DNA of 64,000 nucleotides. Source: Opisthocomus hoazin. Taxonomy: Eukaryota; Chordata; Aves; Opisthocomiformes; Opisthocomidae. A model generated the notes under the pieces. It did no database searches. It saw only the letters and a list, made by a program, of their open reading frames with translations, and was not told the DNA's origin. A program made the position numbers and the translations under genes. The stretch lies in NCBI RefSeq assembly GCF_030867145.1, contig NC_134454.1:47320320-47384319 (forward strand), given 5' to 3'. Below are positions 1-11,410 of the stretch, in pieces; position 1 is the first letter of the stretch, and each line of letters starts with the position of its first letter.

Positions 1-3000
1 CCCGTAATTAACCCCACTGAAGTGAGATTTTTCTTCCAATTCCCCTAAAAGTTTCGACAATAGGAAGAATCATAAGGATATATTTAAAGTATTTGCACAA
101 TTTCCATACACAATTTTGGCTGTCAGTTTTAACCTTCACATCTGACCTTTTTCGTTGTTTTCTTTTGCTGACATTGACTGTGGACTTACCTTGCACAAAG
201 AACCTACCTTTAGACAACTCCAGCCTGTTAAAATTCCCTCTACTCCTGCTCTTTAACCTTGAACGCCTCAAGCACCCTAAGAGCCTTCATTTGCTTCAAA
301 AAACACATGCAGAAATGCCTACATAATGGTGCCGCTGGGCTGCACGAAATGTGCAGGTGAGTCTGTAAATTATCTCTAGCCAAATGTAGAATATGAAACT
401 GATATCTGACAACAGTGACCGAGGGTAAAATTCTCATGAGCTTATGGAGAAGAGAGTTATATATCATCTTTACAAGATTCAGACAGCTGCATTTTCCTGG
501 TATAATTTGTGTATCAAAAAGATGAAAACCATAATCTTAGTAGCTGTTTTGAAAGTGGTTTTAACTGTTAGATAGGCTCATTATCCTGAAGCCATTTATA
601 ACACTACTTTCTCAGCAATATGTTTATGAACATCTTTATGTAACTTACCACATTTATGAACGAATATAGGCTCATAACGCTGTTCTGATGCAAGGGAATA
701 CTTCCATCTGTGTTTTATAAATGGGGAGCTGAACCACAGAGATATGAAACAACACGCAGGTAAGGGAACATTAGCACTTTCTGGATGTCTTTGGAAGAGT
801 TGTAATTTACCAGCTTTACTCACCTTACTCATGCGAAGTTATGGTTAGAATGCATCTAGGGGATTTCAATCACTACTGTGCTATAGGAATACTCGATTTG
901 ATCATACCCTTGTCATAAATACGCATCAATAGGAGAGAAACTGCAAAACTCATGGAAGAAGTAAGCAAGTTAAGAAAACCTGTAATTTATATTGATAGAA
1001 CTGAAATAATGAGTTTACTACGAAGTTCTAACGATCCTGAGATATAATCTGTGTTTCTGAGAAACCACACCAGTTTCAGAGTCAGGCAAAGGGCAACATG
1101 ATGATAAGACCCAACAAAGACAAACTCTTTGTGTTAACTGCCTTGCTGTTTTGACACCCTCCACTCTGGCACACACACACTCTCTCCCACCCTGAAAGCT
1201 ATTAGGTTTTAAAAAGCTGCTAAGTTCTATTGCACCTACACAAAAGCACTGCCTTTCTATTTTGCCTTGCAGAAAAATCAAAAAATAATAAAAAGAAAGA
1301 GAGAGCGGGAAAGAATTTTTTTTATTTTAACAAGAAAGCATCAAAAGCCAAGTTTATCTCTGATGTTTACTGGTACTTTTTGTTTACTTAAAAAAAAAGG
1401 TTTGAAACAGTGGTTAGTATTTCAAAATAGTCTTCAATAAGCTGATACTACATGAGGATTTCTAAGAAAATGTTCAGCCAAAACAAATTCCCTACTAATA
1501 AACGTTAGCAATAATCAAACTTTAAAGAAATGACAGGATAGTAGAGAAAATAAATAGGCTTTGATTCAAATAGTGTAGTAAGGACTTTGAACTTCTGAGT
1601 AATGGCTGGTAACTAAGCAAGCTCATTTCGCACTTAGTATTCCTGTGGTAACCCTAGATCCCACAAGGCTCACTACAGCAACTGCATATATATCCTAATT
1701 ATTAATTAAATATAGTTTTTAAAATAGATGTTGTAAGAATCAGAAAGGAAATGTTAGGTTTTCAGATTATTCATCCACCATGTGTGGCAGAATATTCATC
1801 TTGAGAGGCAAAATGGTGAAACAGTAATTCACACAAGACGAACGTGATAGAGTGTACTGAATCACTTCCAGTGGGATTATTCAAGGCATGCAAAAGTTTA
1901 AGCCATGCTTAAGGCCCTAGATTTCAGCGACAAATCCTGCTCATTTTGCCTTGGAATGAGTGGAACTAATCATCTAAATGACCTAGATGTGTCGTAATCA
2001 CTGGGGAGCTTTCAATGACAAGATTTTCAAATATCAACTACTAATTGTTATTTACAATCATTAACCTAATTCAAAGTTGATAGAAATGACCACCCCTTCA
2101 ATGTGCAAGCCTTATTCTCCTTAAATTGTCCTAGGATGCTGAGAATGGTAATTGTGTCAAAGCCGTTTGTAGGTGTGTATGTGGAAGGTATGTTGGGAAG
2201 AGATAGCATCAGTTTTGGGGAGTAAGTCATTAGAGGAGCAATGAATTGCTCTGGGAGAATAGTCCAATAGAGCAAAGCTACTCCTTGCTCATTATGCCTC
2301 TTAAATAGGCACTGTTTCTTGATTGAACTCCAAGGGCAAAACCAAACAAGCGACAAGACAACACCGTTACTCTGGCTGCACCTCTGATCAAATTTCCAGA
2401 GTCCAACAAATAAACCTCACAAGTATTTCCTGCATGTAAAGCCGATTTGCCTTCTTCCTGATATGTCAATCTACTGATAATCTACACTCCTGATACCACA
2501 AAGTTGCATGACAATCCTGGTCTTTGTTTAGTAGAAATTCGGTGACTGGTCTGTTTGTGACTGCAGGGGAGTCTTTGGAAAAGTGAATTCAGAAAGCAAA
2601 AGCAATATGAAGAAATAGAATGTAAACCAAGTGAAGCCAAAAGACCTAACTCAGCTGTTTGCAGAAAGTTTTGTGGTGAGGTCAACCAGTTATTTCAAAA
2701 AGGTGCAGACTGGACATCACTGCAAATTATGTATGAAAAACATGTTCTCTGAGGCACACAATTATCCAGGAGGGTAATAGGTTTCATTGCAACTCTTTCC
2801 ACACAAACTTGCACTGGTTTAGTAACATTTGATTAGTTAAACCAAGGCAAATTCTGGCACGTAATGTCTTTCTGGTTTCGATTTAATCATAACAGACTAG
2901 GTTTGAAACTCTTTTTCTTACCTCCCAGGACAGCAATATTGATACCCTAATGTTGTCAAGCTAAAATAAACCAATCTTAAAAATATTGCAAGTAACGTAA

Positions 3001-4717
3001 AAAATATACTTTAAACCAAAAAGCCACATAAAAAGCAAAAATTATTAAAATAGAAACAAGTTTAAAATATTACCTTTCAGATCAATTCCTTATTTGTTCT
3101 GATGATTATAGTATGTTGACCATATAGCTCTGTATTTGTGTCATTAACAGCACCTGAGTCACAGAAATGGTATTACTTTTTAAGACAAGAGAAAATTAAA
3201 AAAAGAAAGAAGAAAAAGAGGCCTTCACGTCGGAAATTCAATTTACCTTTAGCTCTGTTGCCCCTAGAGATCACTTTAGAGCAGGTCCTGTGATAAATCC
3301 ACCACCTAATGCCATTGCAGATTGCTGGGTTAATGAACAGAGGTCAAGTAGGGAAATGGGAGGCGAGAGTGGAAAGGTGTTCGTCGTCTGTAAATGACTT
3401 GCTGCAGGGAGTACACTGTTAAAGCTCAGAGAGTGAAGCACACCAATTTTTTGTTGGATGATAAGGAGAGGATTGGCTTTACTTTCATTCCTATACTTCA
3501 ACACAACTTCCCTGTCAAACTAATTCTTTTTTGTGTACCTAGCAGTGTAAAATTATAGCAGAGGAATTTCACATGCAAAGAAAGCAGTGAAATACAGGCA
3601 GACCAGAGAGAAAAAAAATACGAAGCTTTTTAGGTAAGATTTTTTTTTAATAATAATAAAAGTACAGTCTTTAAAATGTTTGCTGTGGCTCACGAGAAAT
3701 AAAAATAAATCTATCGATTTTGTTTAGCAAATTCTTGTATTTTGTGCTTTTCACAGGTCTTTTTCTAGTAGCTACTGAAAACTGGGGGTGATTGCTTCTC
3801 CATAATGCTTGCATTGTACCTAGACAATAGCTTACGTCCTCTTATATGTTCCAAAATTATACTTATATTTTGCTAACTTCATGCTATAATTTAGTAAGTT
3901 TTTTGTGAACTCATTACTGATGTATCTTTATCTTTACACTGCAGATTTCTTTTAAGTATGTCACTACCTTTACAAGTGCTCCACTTTGAAACTGGTAAAA
4001 CGTAACATTTTTTTCTTACTTGCTTTTTTTTTAGTGGGTTGTGGTGCTATCAAGCAAAGAAAATGTTAGTCTGTTCTCTCCCCCTGCTGTAAATAACTGG
4101 CATTAAAATAAATACTGTCATCTAGTTTCAGCATTAGACATCTTCATGCATGAATGGGGTTACTCTTGTGAGTGACATTACCCTCATATTTGTAGGTTTA
4201 GGGTTTTCTGCAGTGCTTTGTTGCATGATGAAGGATGCAGGACATACACATGGAGTTTCAGAGTGAGCAGGATCTGGTTATAGAGTCTATCTGTTGCCTG
4301 TTCGGAACCCACACTATGGGCCCTGATCCCTTGTTAGTCTTCATGTATAAAACAAAATTAACATTTCAAGCATTGCAGTGTTTTTTATTTTACTATTCCA
4401 CCACCTCCTGAACCCATGTAATAACACCCGACTGAACTGTAAAGCAGAAAGAGAAATAGCCTAACATAAGATATAAAACACACATCAGCTTCTCTATCAC
4501 TTTCTAAAATTACAGCTTTGAAACTTATTACTTTCATAAGAAGTAGTTTTATGCTGTCAATTTTTCTAAGTAGTGTCATATGTTAATTCTGTGTTTCAGT
4601 TGTTCCCAAGAATGTCACTATCCTTTTTTAATTTATATGTTTAAAGGGTACAAAGGGGAAAACTGTAACAATTTACCAAACCAGAAAATCAGAGCATGTC
4701 TTTAAACATTTTTAAGG
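1..4717. other. AT-rich non-coding DNA
   Basis: I see no convincing gene here. The stretch is AT-rich unique sequence with short homopolymers and a small CA/CT-rich patch near 1165-1190. One exon-like segment on the minus strand at 649-728 is listed separately. The open frames are short, unrelated to any family I know, and overlap on both strands, as expected by chance. Confidence 0.6.
649..728 (-). other. Exon-like segment, minus strand (low confidence)
   Basis: Read on the minus strand, a pyrimidine-rich stretch ending in ggttcag precedes an 80-nt segment that is followed by the donor G|gtaagtt. Only one of its three frames is open (entry phase 2, exit phase 1). It encodes roughly SPFIKHRWKYSLASEQRYEP followed by IFVHKC. 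I do not recognise this peptide. No partner exon with matching phase was found nearby: an ATGAGTAAG|gtgagt start-plus-donor about 95 nt upstream is out of phase. A chance match is quite possible. Confidence 0.15.
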
Positions 4718-5755
4718 GTCCCCCACAACATCCTTCTCTCTAAATTGGAGAGCCATGGATTTGATGGGTGGACCGTTCGGTGGATAAGGAATTGGTTGGA
4801 TGGTCGCAGCCAAAGGGTAGTGGTCAACGGCTCAATGTCCGGATGGAGACCAGTGACAAGTGGAGTCCCTCAGGGGTCCGTACTGGGACCGGTGCTGTTC
4901 AATATATTCATCAATGACATGGACAGCGACATCGAGTGTACCCTCCGCAAGTTTGCAGATGACACCAAGCTGAGTGGTATGGTCGAGACACCGGAAGCAC
5001 AGGATGCCATCCAGAGGGACCTGGACAAGCTGGAGAGGTGGGCCTGTGTGAACCTCATGAGGTTCAACAAGGCCAGGTGCAAGGTCCTACACCTGGGTCG
5101 GGGTAATCCCCGCTCTCAGTACAGGCTGGCGGATGAAAGGATCGAGAGCAGCTCTGCTGAGAGGGACTTGGGGGTACTGATAGACGAAAGGCTGGACATG
5201 AGCTGGCAATGTGCGCTGGCAGCCCAGAGGGCCAACCGTGTCCTGGGCTGCATCAGGAGAAGCGTGGCCAGCAGGTCGAGAGAGGTGATTCTGCCCCTCT
5301 ACTCTGCTCTGGTGAGACCTCACCTGGAGTACTGCGTTCAGCTCTAGAGCCCTCAGCACAAGAAGGACATGGAACTGTTGGAGCGGGTCCAAAGGAGGGC
5401 TACAAAAATGATCCGAGGTCTGGAGCACCTCTCCTGTGAGGACAGGCTGAGAGAGTTGGGCTTGTTCAGCCCGGAGAAGAGAAGGCTGCAGGGAGACCTG
5501 ATTGCAGCCTTTCAGTACTTAAAGGGAGCCTATAGGAAAGATGGGGACAATCTTTTTAGTAGAGACAGCAGTGACAGGACGAGGGGTAATGGTTTTAAAC
5601 TAAAACAGGGTAGGTTTAGGCTGGATATAAGGAAGAAATTCTTTACAATGTGGGTTGTGAAACACTGGAACAGGTTGCCCAGAGAGGTAGTGGAGGCCCC
5701 ATCCCTGGAAACATTCAAGACCAGGTTGGACAGGGCTCTGAGCAACCTCATCTAG
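4718..5755 (+). pseudogene. CR1 ORF2 C-terminal fragment (reverse transcriptase), one nonsense codon
   Basis: This is the C-terminal part of the CR1 ORF2 polyprotein, whose reverse transcriptase copies the LINE RNA at the nick made by its N-terminal endonuclease; the endonuclease is absent here. Visible RT landmarks are the [11 protein letters not shown] block (PQGSVLGP at 4868-4891) and the catalytic FADD box at 4952-4963, followed by the thumb/C-terminal region rich in [17 protein letters not shown] sequence. The frame runs 346 codons from the truncation point to a TAG at 5753-5755. It is interrupted once by TAG at 5345-5347, where related copies have a Trp codon (QFW), which implies one G-to-A transition. 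There are no frameshifts. It cannot make a functional protein because the endonuclease and early RT motifs are missing. Confidence 0.93.
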
Positions 5756-5860
5756 TTAGTGGTGTCCCTGCTCACTGCGGGGGGGTTGGACTAGATGACC
5801 TCTAGGGGTCCCTTCCAACCCAAAACTTTCTATGATTCTATGATTCTATGATTCTATGAA
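4718..5860 (+). mobile_element. CR1 LINE, 5'-truncated, with intact 3' tail
   Basis: This is a non-LTR retrotransposon of the CR1 clade, the dominant LINE of birds. The sequence enters the reverse-transcriptase frame abruptly at the [11 protein letters not shown] motif and runs to the end of ORF2. A short 3' UTR (gggggttggactagatgacctc) follows, and the element ends in several tandem ATTCTATG octamers at 5831-5859. Loss of the 5' part is the usual result of incomplete target-primed reverse transcription. No target-site duplication is evident, as is common for CR1. The well-preserved reading frame and clean octamer tail suggest a comparatively recent insertion, the youngest CR1 in the window. 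The flanks on both sides are AT-rich and unrelated. Confidence 0.95.
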
Positions 5861-8800
5861 ATAATAACCTCAGATCCAAGAGGAAAAGGAGAAACCCTTG
5901 TGATGTCTTACTTTTTATTGGGTTAACACATGGTAACTTGCTCATCACATAAGGATATACTTGATTTTCATGTCCACTGTGAAGGTGTTTCTACAGGAGG
6001 AGAAAGGGCATGAAGATCACACAATAGTCTGTTTTCCAGAGGATACATTCTGTTACCACATTTAAATGCACAGTCAAATGCACAGAAGACGTTGGTACAT
6101 ACTGGTAGCTATATTAGTTTAACAAAAGCAGACAAACAAAACCCCTCCATGTTAGTGAAAACATGCAGACTCCATGCGAAGGACCTTTACACCACAGTGT
6201 GGGTTCTTTAGCAAATCACAGGGAGTCCTTAACCTGTGGAGTCTGGTAAGCATGCAGGCAGCCATCGGCAACACAGTTAGCAAACCATTTCATGAACACA
6301 AATGCACTTCTCTGCGCTCCTGAGGACATCACAAATGCCTGCTACAATATCCATCGAAGTACTTGAAATATGTTCGTCCTATGGAGAAATGGGAAGTGCT
6401 GCATCATTGTTCCATTACTTTTGTTAATTGTCGCAGAAAGCTGGAAATGGCTGATGATTTTTTTTAAAAAAAAGGAAGCAGATGTAGAGGTAAGTTCAGA
6501 AGCTTGTGCCAAATCCTCCCTCCCTTCAGAGGTGATGCAACAACTTCAGCTTGTATGGTCAAGTAAATACTGGATGGTGTGTGGTCAGAAAAACACTTTT
6601 CACATCGTGCTCACCATTTCGAGATATGAGGGCAGTTTGAAGCTCAAGAAGCTGCCATGTAAAGAACAACTCCCTATGTTTCATACACAGGGACCAGAAG
6701 GCCAATCTCACACCAGCTGGTCAGTGCCTTGGGACATGCATCATCAGCAATGGTTATTGCTGCCTGCAATTTCTCTTCTTCCCCTCACTTGGGGAGAAGA
6801 AAATGTCTAAAATTCTAAATTTTTAATTCTAAATTTCTGGAGGAAAAAACAAAATGGCAGTAATAGAGATGCCTCCCTTCGCCTGCTCTCAATGCTATTA
6901 ACAAAGCTGGAGCACTTTATTTGCCATGGGAATATGAAGGCATCTCTGCTGAAAGCTATTGCCCTGATTCAGAGCGAGCTATTTCCTTTTACGTTTCCTA
7001 ACATTCCCCCCCACTCCCACAGAGAGTATAAAGAACTGATACTTTTATACTTCATGTAAGATGTGTGTTACCAGCTTCAACTGCAGCTATATGCGCAGTG
7101 CCTGCTCACTAGATGTATATGACACTTGTGTCTCTTCACTATCTGGAAGTGTCTTCCAAAACATCTCTGAAAATACACACTATTAAAGAGAGTTTTCTTT
7201 TTGGTTCCATCTTCCAATCCACTCCCTTTTATTAAGAATCCAGACCTGTCTAGCCCAGAAATAGTCTAACTGAGAGCTGTAGATGCTTGTTCAGACACCA
7301 GGGTTTGCATATCTTTTCTAGACATGGTAGCCAGAAAACCAGATCAAAGAAAGCAACTCTTGCTATGTTTTTAAAGAACATATGAAAGATCAGGTCCTCG
7401 ACTGAGTGTCTCTACAAACTTTACTCGCTGATTAAGCACAGGAACAGAAATGAAAGCCTGAAGACAATTGTATCTGTTACTGAAAGAGTAATTAAAACTT
7501 ACGATGATGTTGCTTAATTTAGTCTTTGACCTTTTGAATCTGCTAACAAGTTGGAATAACTGTGTAGAGTCTTTGCAATAGACAAACAAAGCAAATTTAA
7601 AAGGCATCAGGCTTGAACTGGTGGCCAGACTGTCTGCAGCTAAAGTGAGTGCCTTACTTGCTCAACAAATTTCCTGCAATAACTTCTTATTTCTGACTGT
7701 AGCCGATAAGCTGAACAGGAACTGCTGCAAAATGGAGGAACCTGTTTTCTTGGGACTTTCTGCATATGTTCAAAGTATTTTACCAGTAGACATTGCAAAC
7801 ATGATAAACATATAAAGTGCACAAAATGTCGAGTAGAATTTTTTTCCCAGAAATATTAGCAAGCTTACTTTCAAGACGTGTAATTCCACTTCCTAGTTTT
7901 TTTTCATCATTGGTGTTATTTCCCAATATCACAGATTCTGTGACACAGTGAGGCATGAAAAATGGACCAATAATAGCTGTCTGCTCTGCCAGTTTGTCCA
8001 TGGGGTCCTTCGCTGTTTTCCTCATGGGTCTTAGAGATGGCTGTGATAAGAGATACAGGATGCCCTGTATGATAAGAGTCCTTAAACCAGCACCTAGCTG
8101 TCCATTTTTGTTATTCACGCCTCTGAGTATCACTGAGTCAATTCACCTGCCTAAAACAATGGCAAACTGTTTGTGGAGATCCCTTTCAGCTGCATCAAAG
8201 TGTTAAATCCACTTAGGCATCTAGTGATACTTCCCCAGCATAGCCAGGTCCTCAGGACTCTGATTGCCAGTGTGATGGAAAGTCATAATTGCTACAGCAA
8301 TGGCACTTACCTCTTCCCACAGAAAAGAGGATGGATGTGGCTTGGGGCAAATTGGAGGGGGACAGATGGAGTTTGGGGTGGTTGGGCGGGGGTGGCAGAA
8401 GGCTTCTTGGGGAGTGTGAAGGCAGGCTCTGCTAACCAGCATCAGTCCCATTAGAGACCAGCCTTTCACTAGTTACCTTAGGCTTTACCAGATGTCAAAT
8501 CTTTTCTACATTAGGAACAATGACATGTGATCAATGACAGTAGTGGAGAGACTCCTGAAACACAAGTGTAGTGTCTTCTGCCCTACAATATCTGCTTTAG
8601 ATCCATTCTCGAGGCACATGCAGGGCATTGCTTACATAGCCTCTATTGATATTGTTAGCTTCAGAAAGAAGTTGAGGTTCGGGAGTTTTTTAGTGGGTTG
8701 TTTCGGGTTTTTTTCACATTAAATTCAGTATGAAGCTTGAAAGGTTTGGATAAGCAATATCTGGAGTTTGTAGGCTTTTCCAACGTGTGAAACTTACCCC

Positions 8801-9135
8801 TTGCGGGAAAGTAAATGGAGAACCCTTAAATTTTCCTCTCTGCAGCAGTGAGTACCTCTAATTCGTCTGACATACTGTAACCAGGGTGACAGAATCAGTT
8901 AACCATGACCATGAACAACACTGCTATGTCCCTTGTACAGCCCTACCCAACAGGACTTTAGGTCTGGGAACATAGAGTATACAAAATGAGTATGTTAGAA
9001 CTAGAAGAAAAGGGGGGATTGATATCAACCAGTGTAATTTTTAATCTGTATTCTAGTCTCTAGGTAATCATTAATGCAAACAAAACAATAAACCAATGTG
9101 TTTCTGTCAAAAGAGAATGATGAAGCATGATTTCA
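5861..9135. other. Non-coding DNA with one exon-like segment
   Basis: No supported gene. The open frame at 6370-6810 is not recognisable as a protein, although it contains a small segment with good splice signals (6437-6489, listed separately). The rest is unique AT-rich sequence without clear repeats. Confidence 0.55.
6437..6489 (+). other. Exon-like segment with a homopolymer frame problem
   Basis: A pyrimidine-rich stretch ending tgtcgcag precedes 53 nt that end in GTAGAG|gtaagt, a perfect donor. The open frame reads ...SWKWLMIFFKKKEADVE. A run of eight T followed by eight A lies in the middle. Read with one fewer T, the upstream part would change to a more typical charged helix beginning KLEMADD. 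It may be a real exon with a homopolymer indel (natural or from sequencing), a decayed exon, or chance. No neighbouring exon was tied to it. Confidence 0.15.
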
Positions 9136-9516
9136 TGTAGCGAACTGAGAAAACTGACCAGGACTGCCAAGATTACGAGCCGAGCAGGTAAAAGGTAATT
9201 TCGGCAGCAGGAAATCGCGGCCACCAACCCATTGACCACCTACCCAAGTAATACTACCTACTCAAAGAAAACAATGGAAGAGGACGACTGCACAATACAT
9301 GAGAAGCAAGCAAATTTGCACCAATCATGAAAAAGAATGATAATGAATAGGTATAAATAAGATAAATATGTATATTTTTGATCTGTATAAATCCGTGTGG
9401 AAAAGGTATGAGGTATGCACTTTCGGTGGAACTATCCCCCGCGCATCCATAAAGAATGCCTACCTTTTAGCACTACATTGGTGTTACGATGCTTTATTCC
9501 TGGATTTTCGGTGACA
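9136..9516 (+). mobile_element. Solo-type retroviral LTR (copy A)
   Basis: About 380 bp starting TGTAGCGAAC and ending TTCGGTGACA, so the ends fit the TG...CA rule. The 3' third (9395-9516) is closely similar to the reverse complement of copy B at 10955-11110, sharing ggtatgaggtatg, ttcggtggaa, the cccccg-gcatcc block, aagaatgcct and ttggtgttacga. The polyadenylation hexamer is degenerate here (cataaag), whereas copy B has aataaag. No internal retroviral genes adjoin it, so it is a solo LTR or remnant. No target-site duplication was seen. The family is probably an avian endogenous retrovirus, possibly ERVL-like, but I cannot name it from sequence alone. Confidence 0.7.
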
Positions 9517-9539
9517 ACACCAGAAACTTATGAAGAGAT

Positions 9540-9665
9540 CTGATCAGTACATGTGCGTGTGCATGCATACACAGATACATATGAAAAAAAATACGTACAC
9601 ATGCAGAGATATGAATACACAGTTGTTTATCTATGTACATAGTGTACAGATACACACAAAATACT
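9540..9665. repeat. Degenerate CA/TG-rich simple repeat
   Basis: The stretch is built from interrupted alternating purine-pyrimidine pieces such as gtgcgtgtgcatgcatacac, tacgtacacatgc and gatacacacaaaat. It looks like an old, decayed dinucleotide microsatellite abutting LTR copy A. Confidence 0.5.
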
Positions 9666-10770
9666 AAAATACAAAAACACTGGCTTTCTATATCCAAATG
9701 ATGTGATGTTGATCAAATATAATTCATGAGCGACTATGGTGAACTTTTTTCAGAGGCTTTTCAATTTAAACAAAAGTCTTCTAAATGCATTAACTTATCT
9801 ATGTTTGTGTGTGACAAAAAAACAGAAGGCTTTTTTTTATTAAACATTTACCATGTTAAGCTATTAATGCTAGAATTAAGCAAATAAAAAGGACAATATT
9901 CTGATTACCAAATTTGCTAACTTATGTAATAGTTTTACCAGGTTAATTGGATTTTGTTAATCTCTTTAGAATTAATTTTTCTATCCCTGTTCCCTTGAGG
10001 ACTTCCCTCGCAAAGGAAGAAAAAGCCTGAGAGCTTTAATACTCTGACATTTTTGGTTCACATTAAAACAAATTTCTGAGTCTCTAGAGGGAACATTACC
10101 TCCAGCGACTTACTCCATATGCACTTGCAAAGAAAAATATGGCAGTACTTAAAAAGCAACATTCTGGTGAATATCTGAGATTTACATATGAATACTCAGA
10201 TATTTTCTCTCCTAAGCACCATAAAATCTCATCAGTCATTTCTTGAACGCTCCGAGTGCTGCTGTTTGCTGCTCTTTCAAAACTGTGAACACTGTCTTTA
10301 AGGACCCTCCATCACCGCCTGTTCAGCTGAAGTAGCTTCTGGGAAGGCTGAAAGGAAGTAGTTTGGAGCAATAAAGAACTTGAAACAACCCAGGGAAATC
10401 ATTCTTGTTTCTGCTTAATTTAAAGCCATTTAAATGGAAGTTTTTTGTTTGTTCAGGTCTCACAAAAGAAAATCCGCCGGGGTGGATGCAGATTGGACCC
10501 AGGTCTGAAGGACTGAGCCCAAAAGCGTACCTCCTTGCTGCACCAACCCTGTTCCTGCTACTTTGGCAGCTTCTCTCAGGACCAATAGAAAGGAACAAAA
10601 CATCGGTAGCCTGACTTACAAAAGAGTTCGTATGTAGAGCTTCGGGAAGCTGGCAGCTCCAGGCCTGACTAATGATCTGCCTGTGGTGGGAGGATTGAAG
10701 GGCACCTCCACGTCCACCTTCCTCACAGCTGCACGAATGGAAGGGCTACAGCACTCGAGGGATGGCACGT

Positions 10771-10840
10771 TTCCTGGAAACTGAAAGATGCAAAATACCC
10801 ACTTTTCCTGGAAACTGAAAGAAAGATGCAAAATCCCCAC
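10771..10840. repeat. Two-copy tandem repeat, ~35 bp unit
   Basis: The unit ttcctggaaactgaaagatg + caaaataccccac-like tail occurs at 10771-10801 and again at 10805-10840. The second copy carries an extra gaaa. This is a local duplication without an obvious function. Confidence 0.75.
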
Positions 10841-10954
10841 TTCTCTGCTTCTTGAAATGACCTTATTACCTCAAAAAATTGACATGTGGTTTAGCATTGA
10901 AAGATCAGTTCTTCCAGTGGAAGAAAAAAACACCATATATTTGCTACCTGTTTT

Positions 10955-11410
10955 TGTCACCGAAAATCCGGGAATAAAACCTCGTAACACCAATGTAGTG
11001 TTAAAAGGCAGGCATTCTTTATTGCAGCGCTGGATGCACGGGGGACAATTCCACCGAACGTACATACCTCATACCTTTTTCGTATAGTCTATATAGATCA
11101 AAATATACATATTTATTAGGTTACATAACTTATCCCTTTCATAATAAAATTAGTTCATTTTCATACACTCCTCCCACCCGCACTTGCGCAGTGCCTCCCA
11201 GTGGTGGTCATCAGGGGTCTCAGGATGAAGGCTCATCCTCTTCATCACAGTGTCCGCTGGTTGACCCCAGCTTCTGCACATGCACAGTCCTCTTCTGGCT
11301 CTTGTCCCGTAGTTAGGTCGCTGTAACTATGTCGCTGTAGCTAGGTCGCCGTGACTGGCTCTAGGCGACCGCTAACGTTTCAGGTGGGAAACATGGGACT
11401 TTTTGTTTCA
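10955..11410 (-). mobile_element. Solo-type retroviral LTR (copy B, inverted relative to copy A)
   Basis: On the minus strand this element ends with aataaagaatgcctgccttt, then ttggtgttacga and a terminal TTCGGTGACA at 10955-10959, matching the 3' end of copy A. Its upstream part (about 11110-11410) differs from copy A and contains a short degenerate repeat built on gcgacctagctac-like units (plus strand about 11310-11370). The probable outer end is tgaaacaaaa at 11410, giving about 455 bp, but that boundary is uncertain. It has an intact AATAAA signal near its 3' end. No internal retroviral genes and no clear target-site duplication were found. Confidence 0.65.

Larger units (their letters stand above)
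9517..10954. other. Spacer between the two inverted LTRs
   Basis: There are no retroviral gag, pol or env reading frames here. The stretch contains a degenerate CA/TG-rich microsatellite immediately after copy A (about 9540-9665), AT-rich unique DNA, and a short two-copy tandem repeat at 10771-10840. This spacer is therefore host DNA rather than a proviral interior. Confidence 0.6.

Noticed and set aside
824..832. ATGAGTAAG followed by gtgagt on the minus strand as a first coding exon
   Set aside because: Its phase does not match the adjacent exon-like segment at 649-728, and there is no promoter-like or other support.
5087..5428. 113-codon antisense frame across the CR1 element
   Set aside because: It is the complementary shadow of the CR1 reverse-transcriptase coding sequence.
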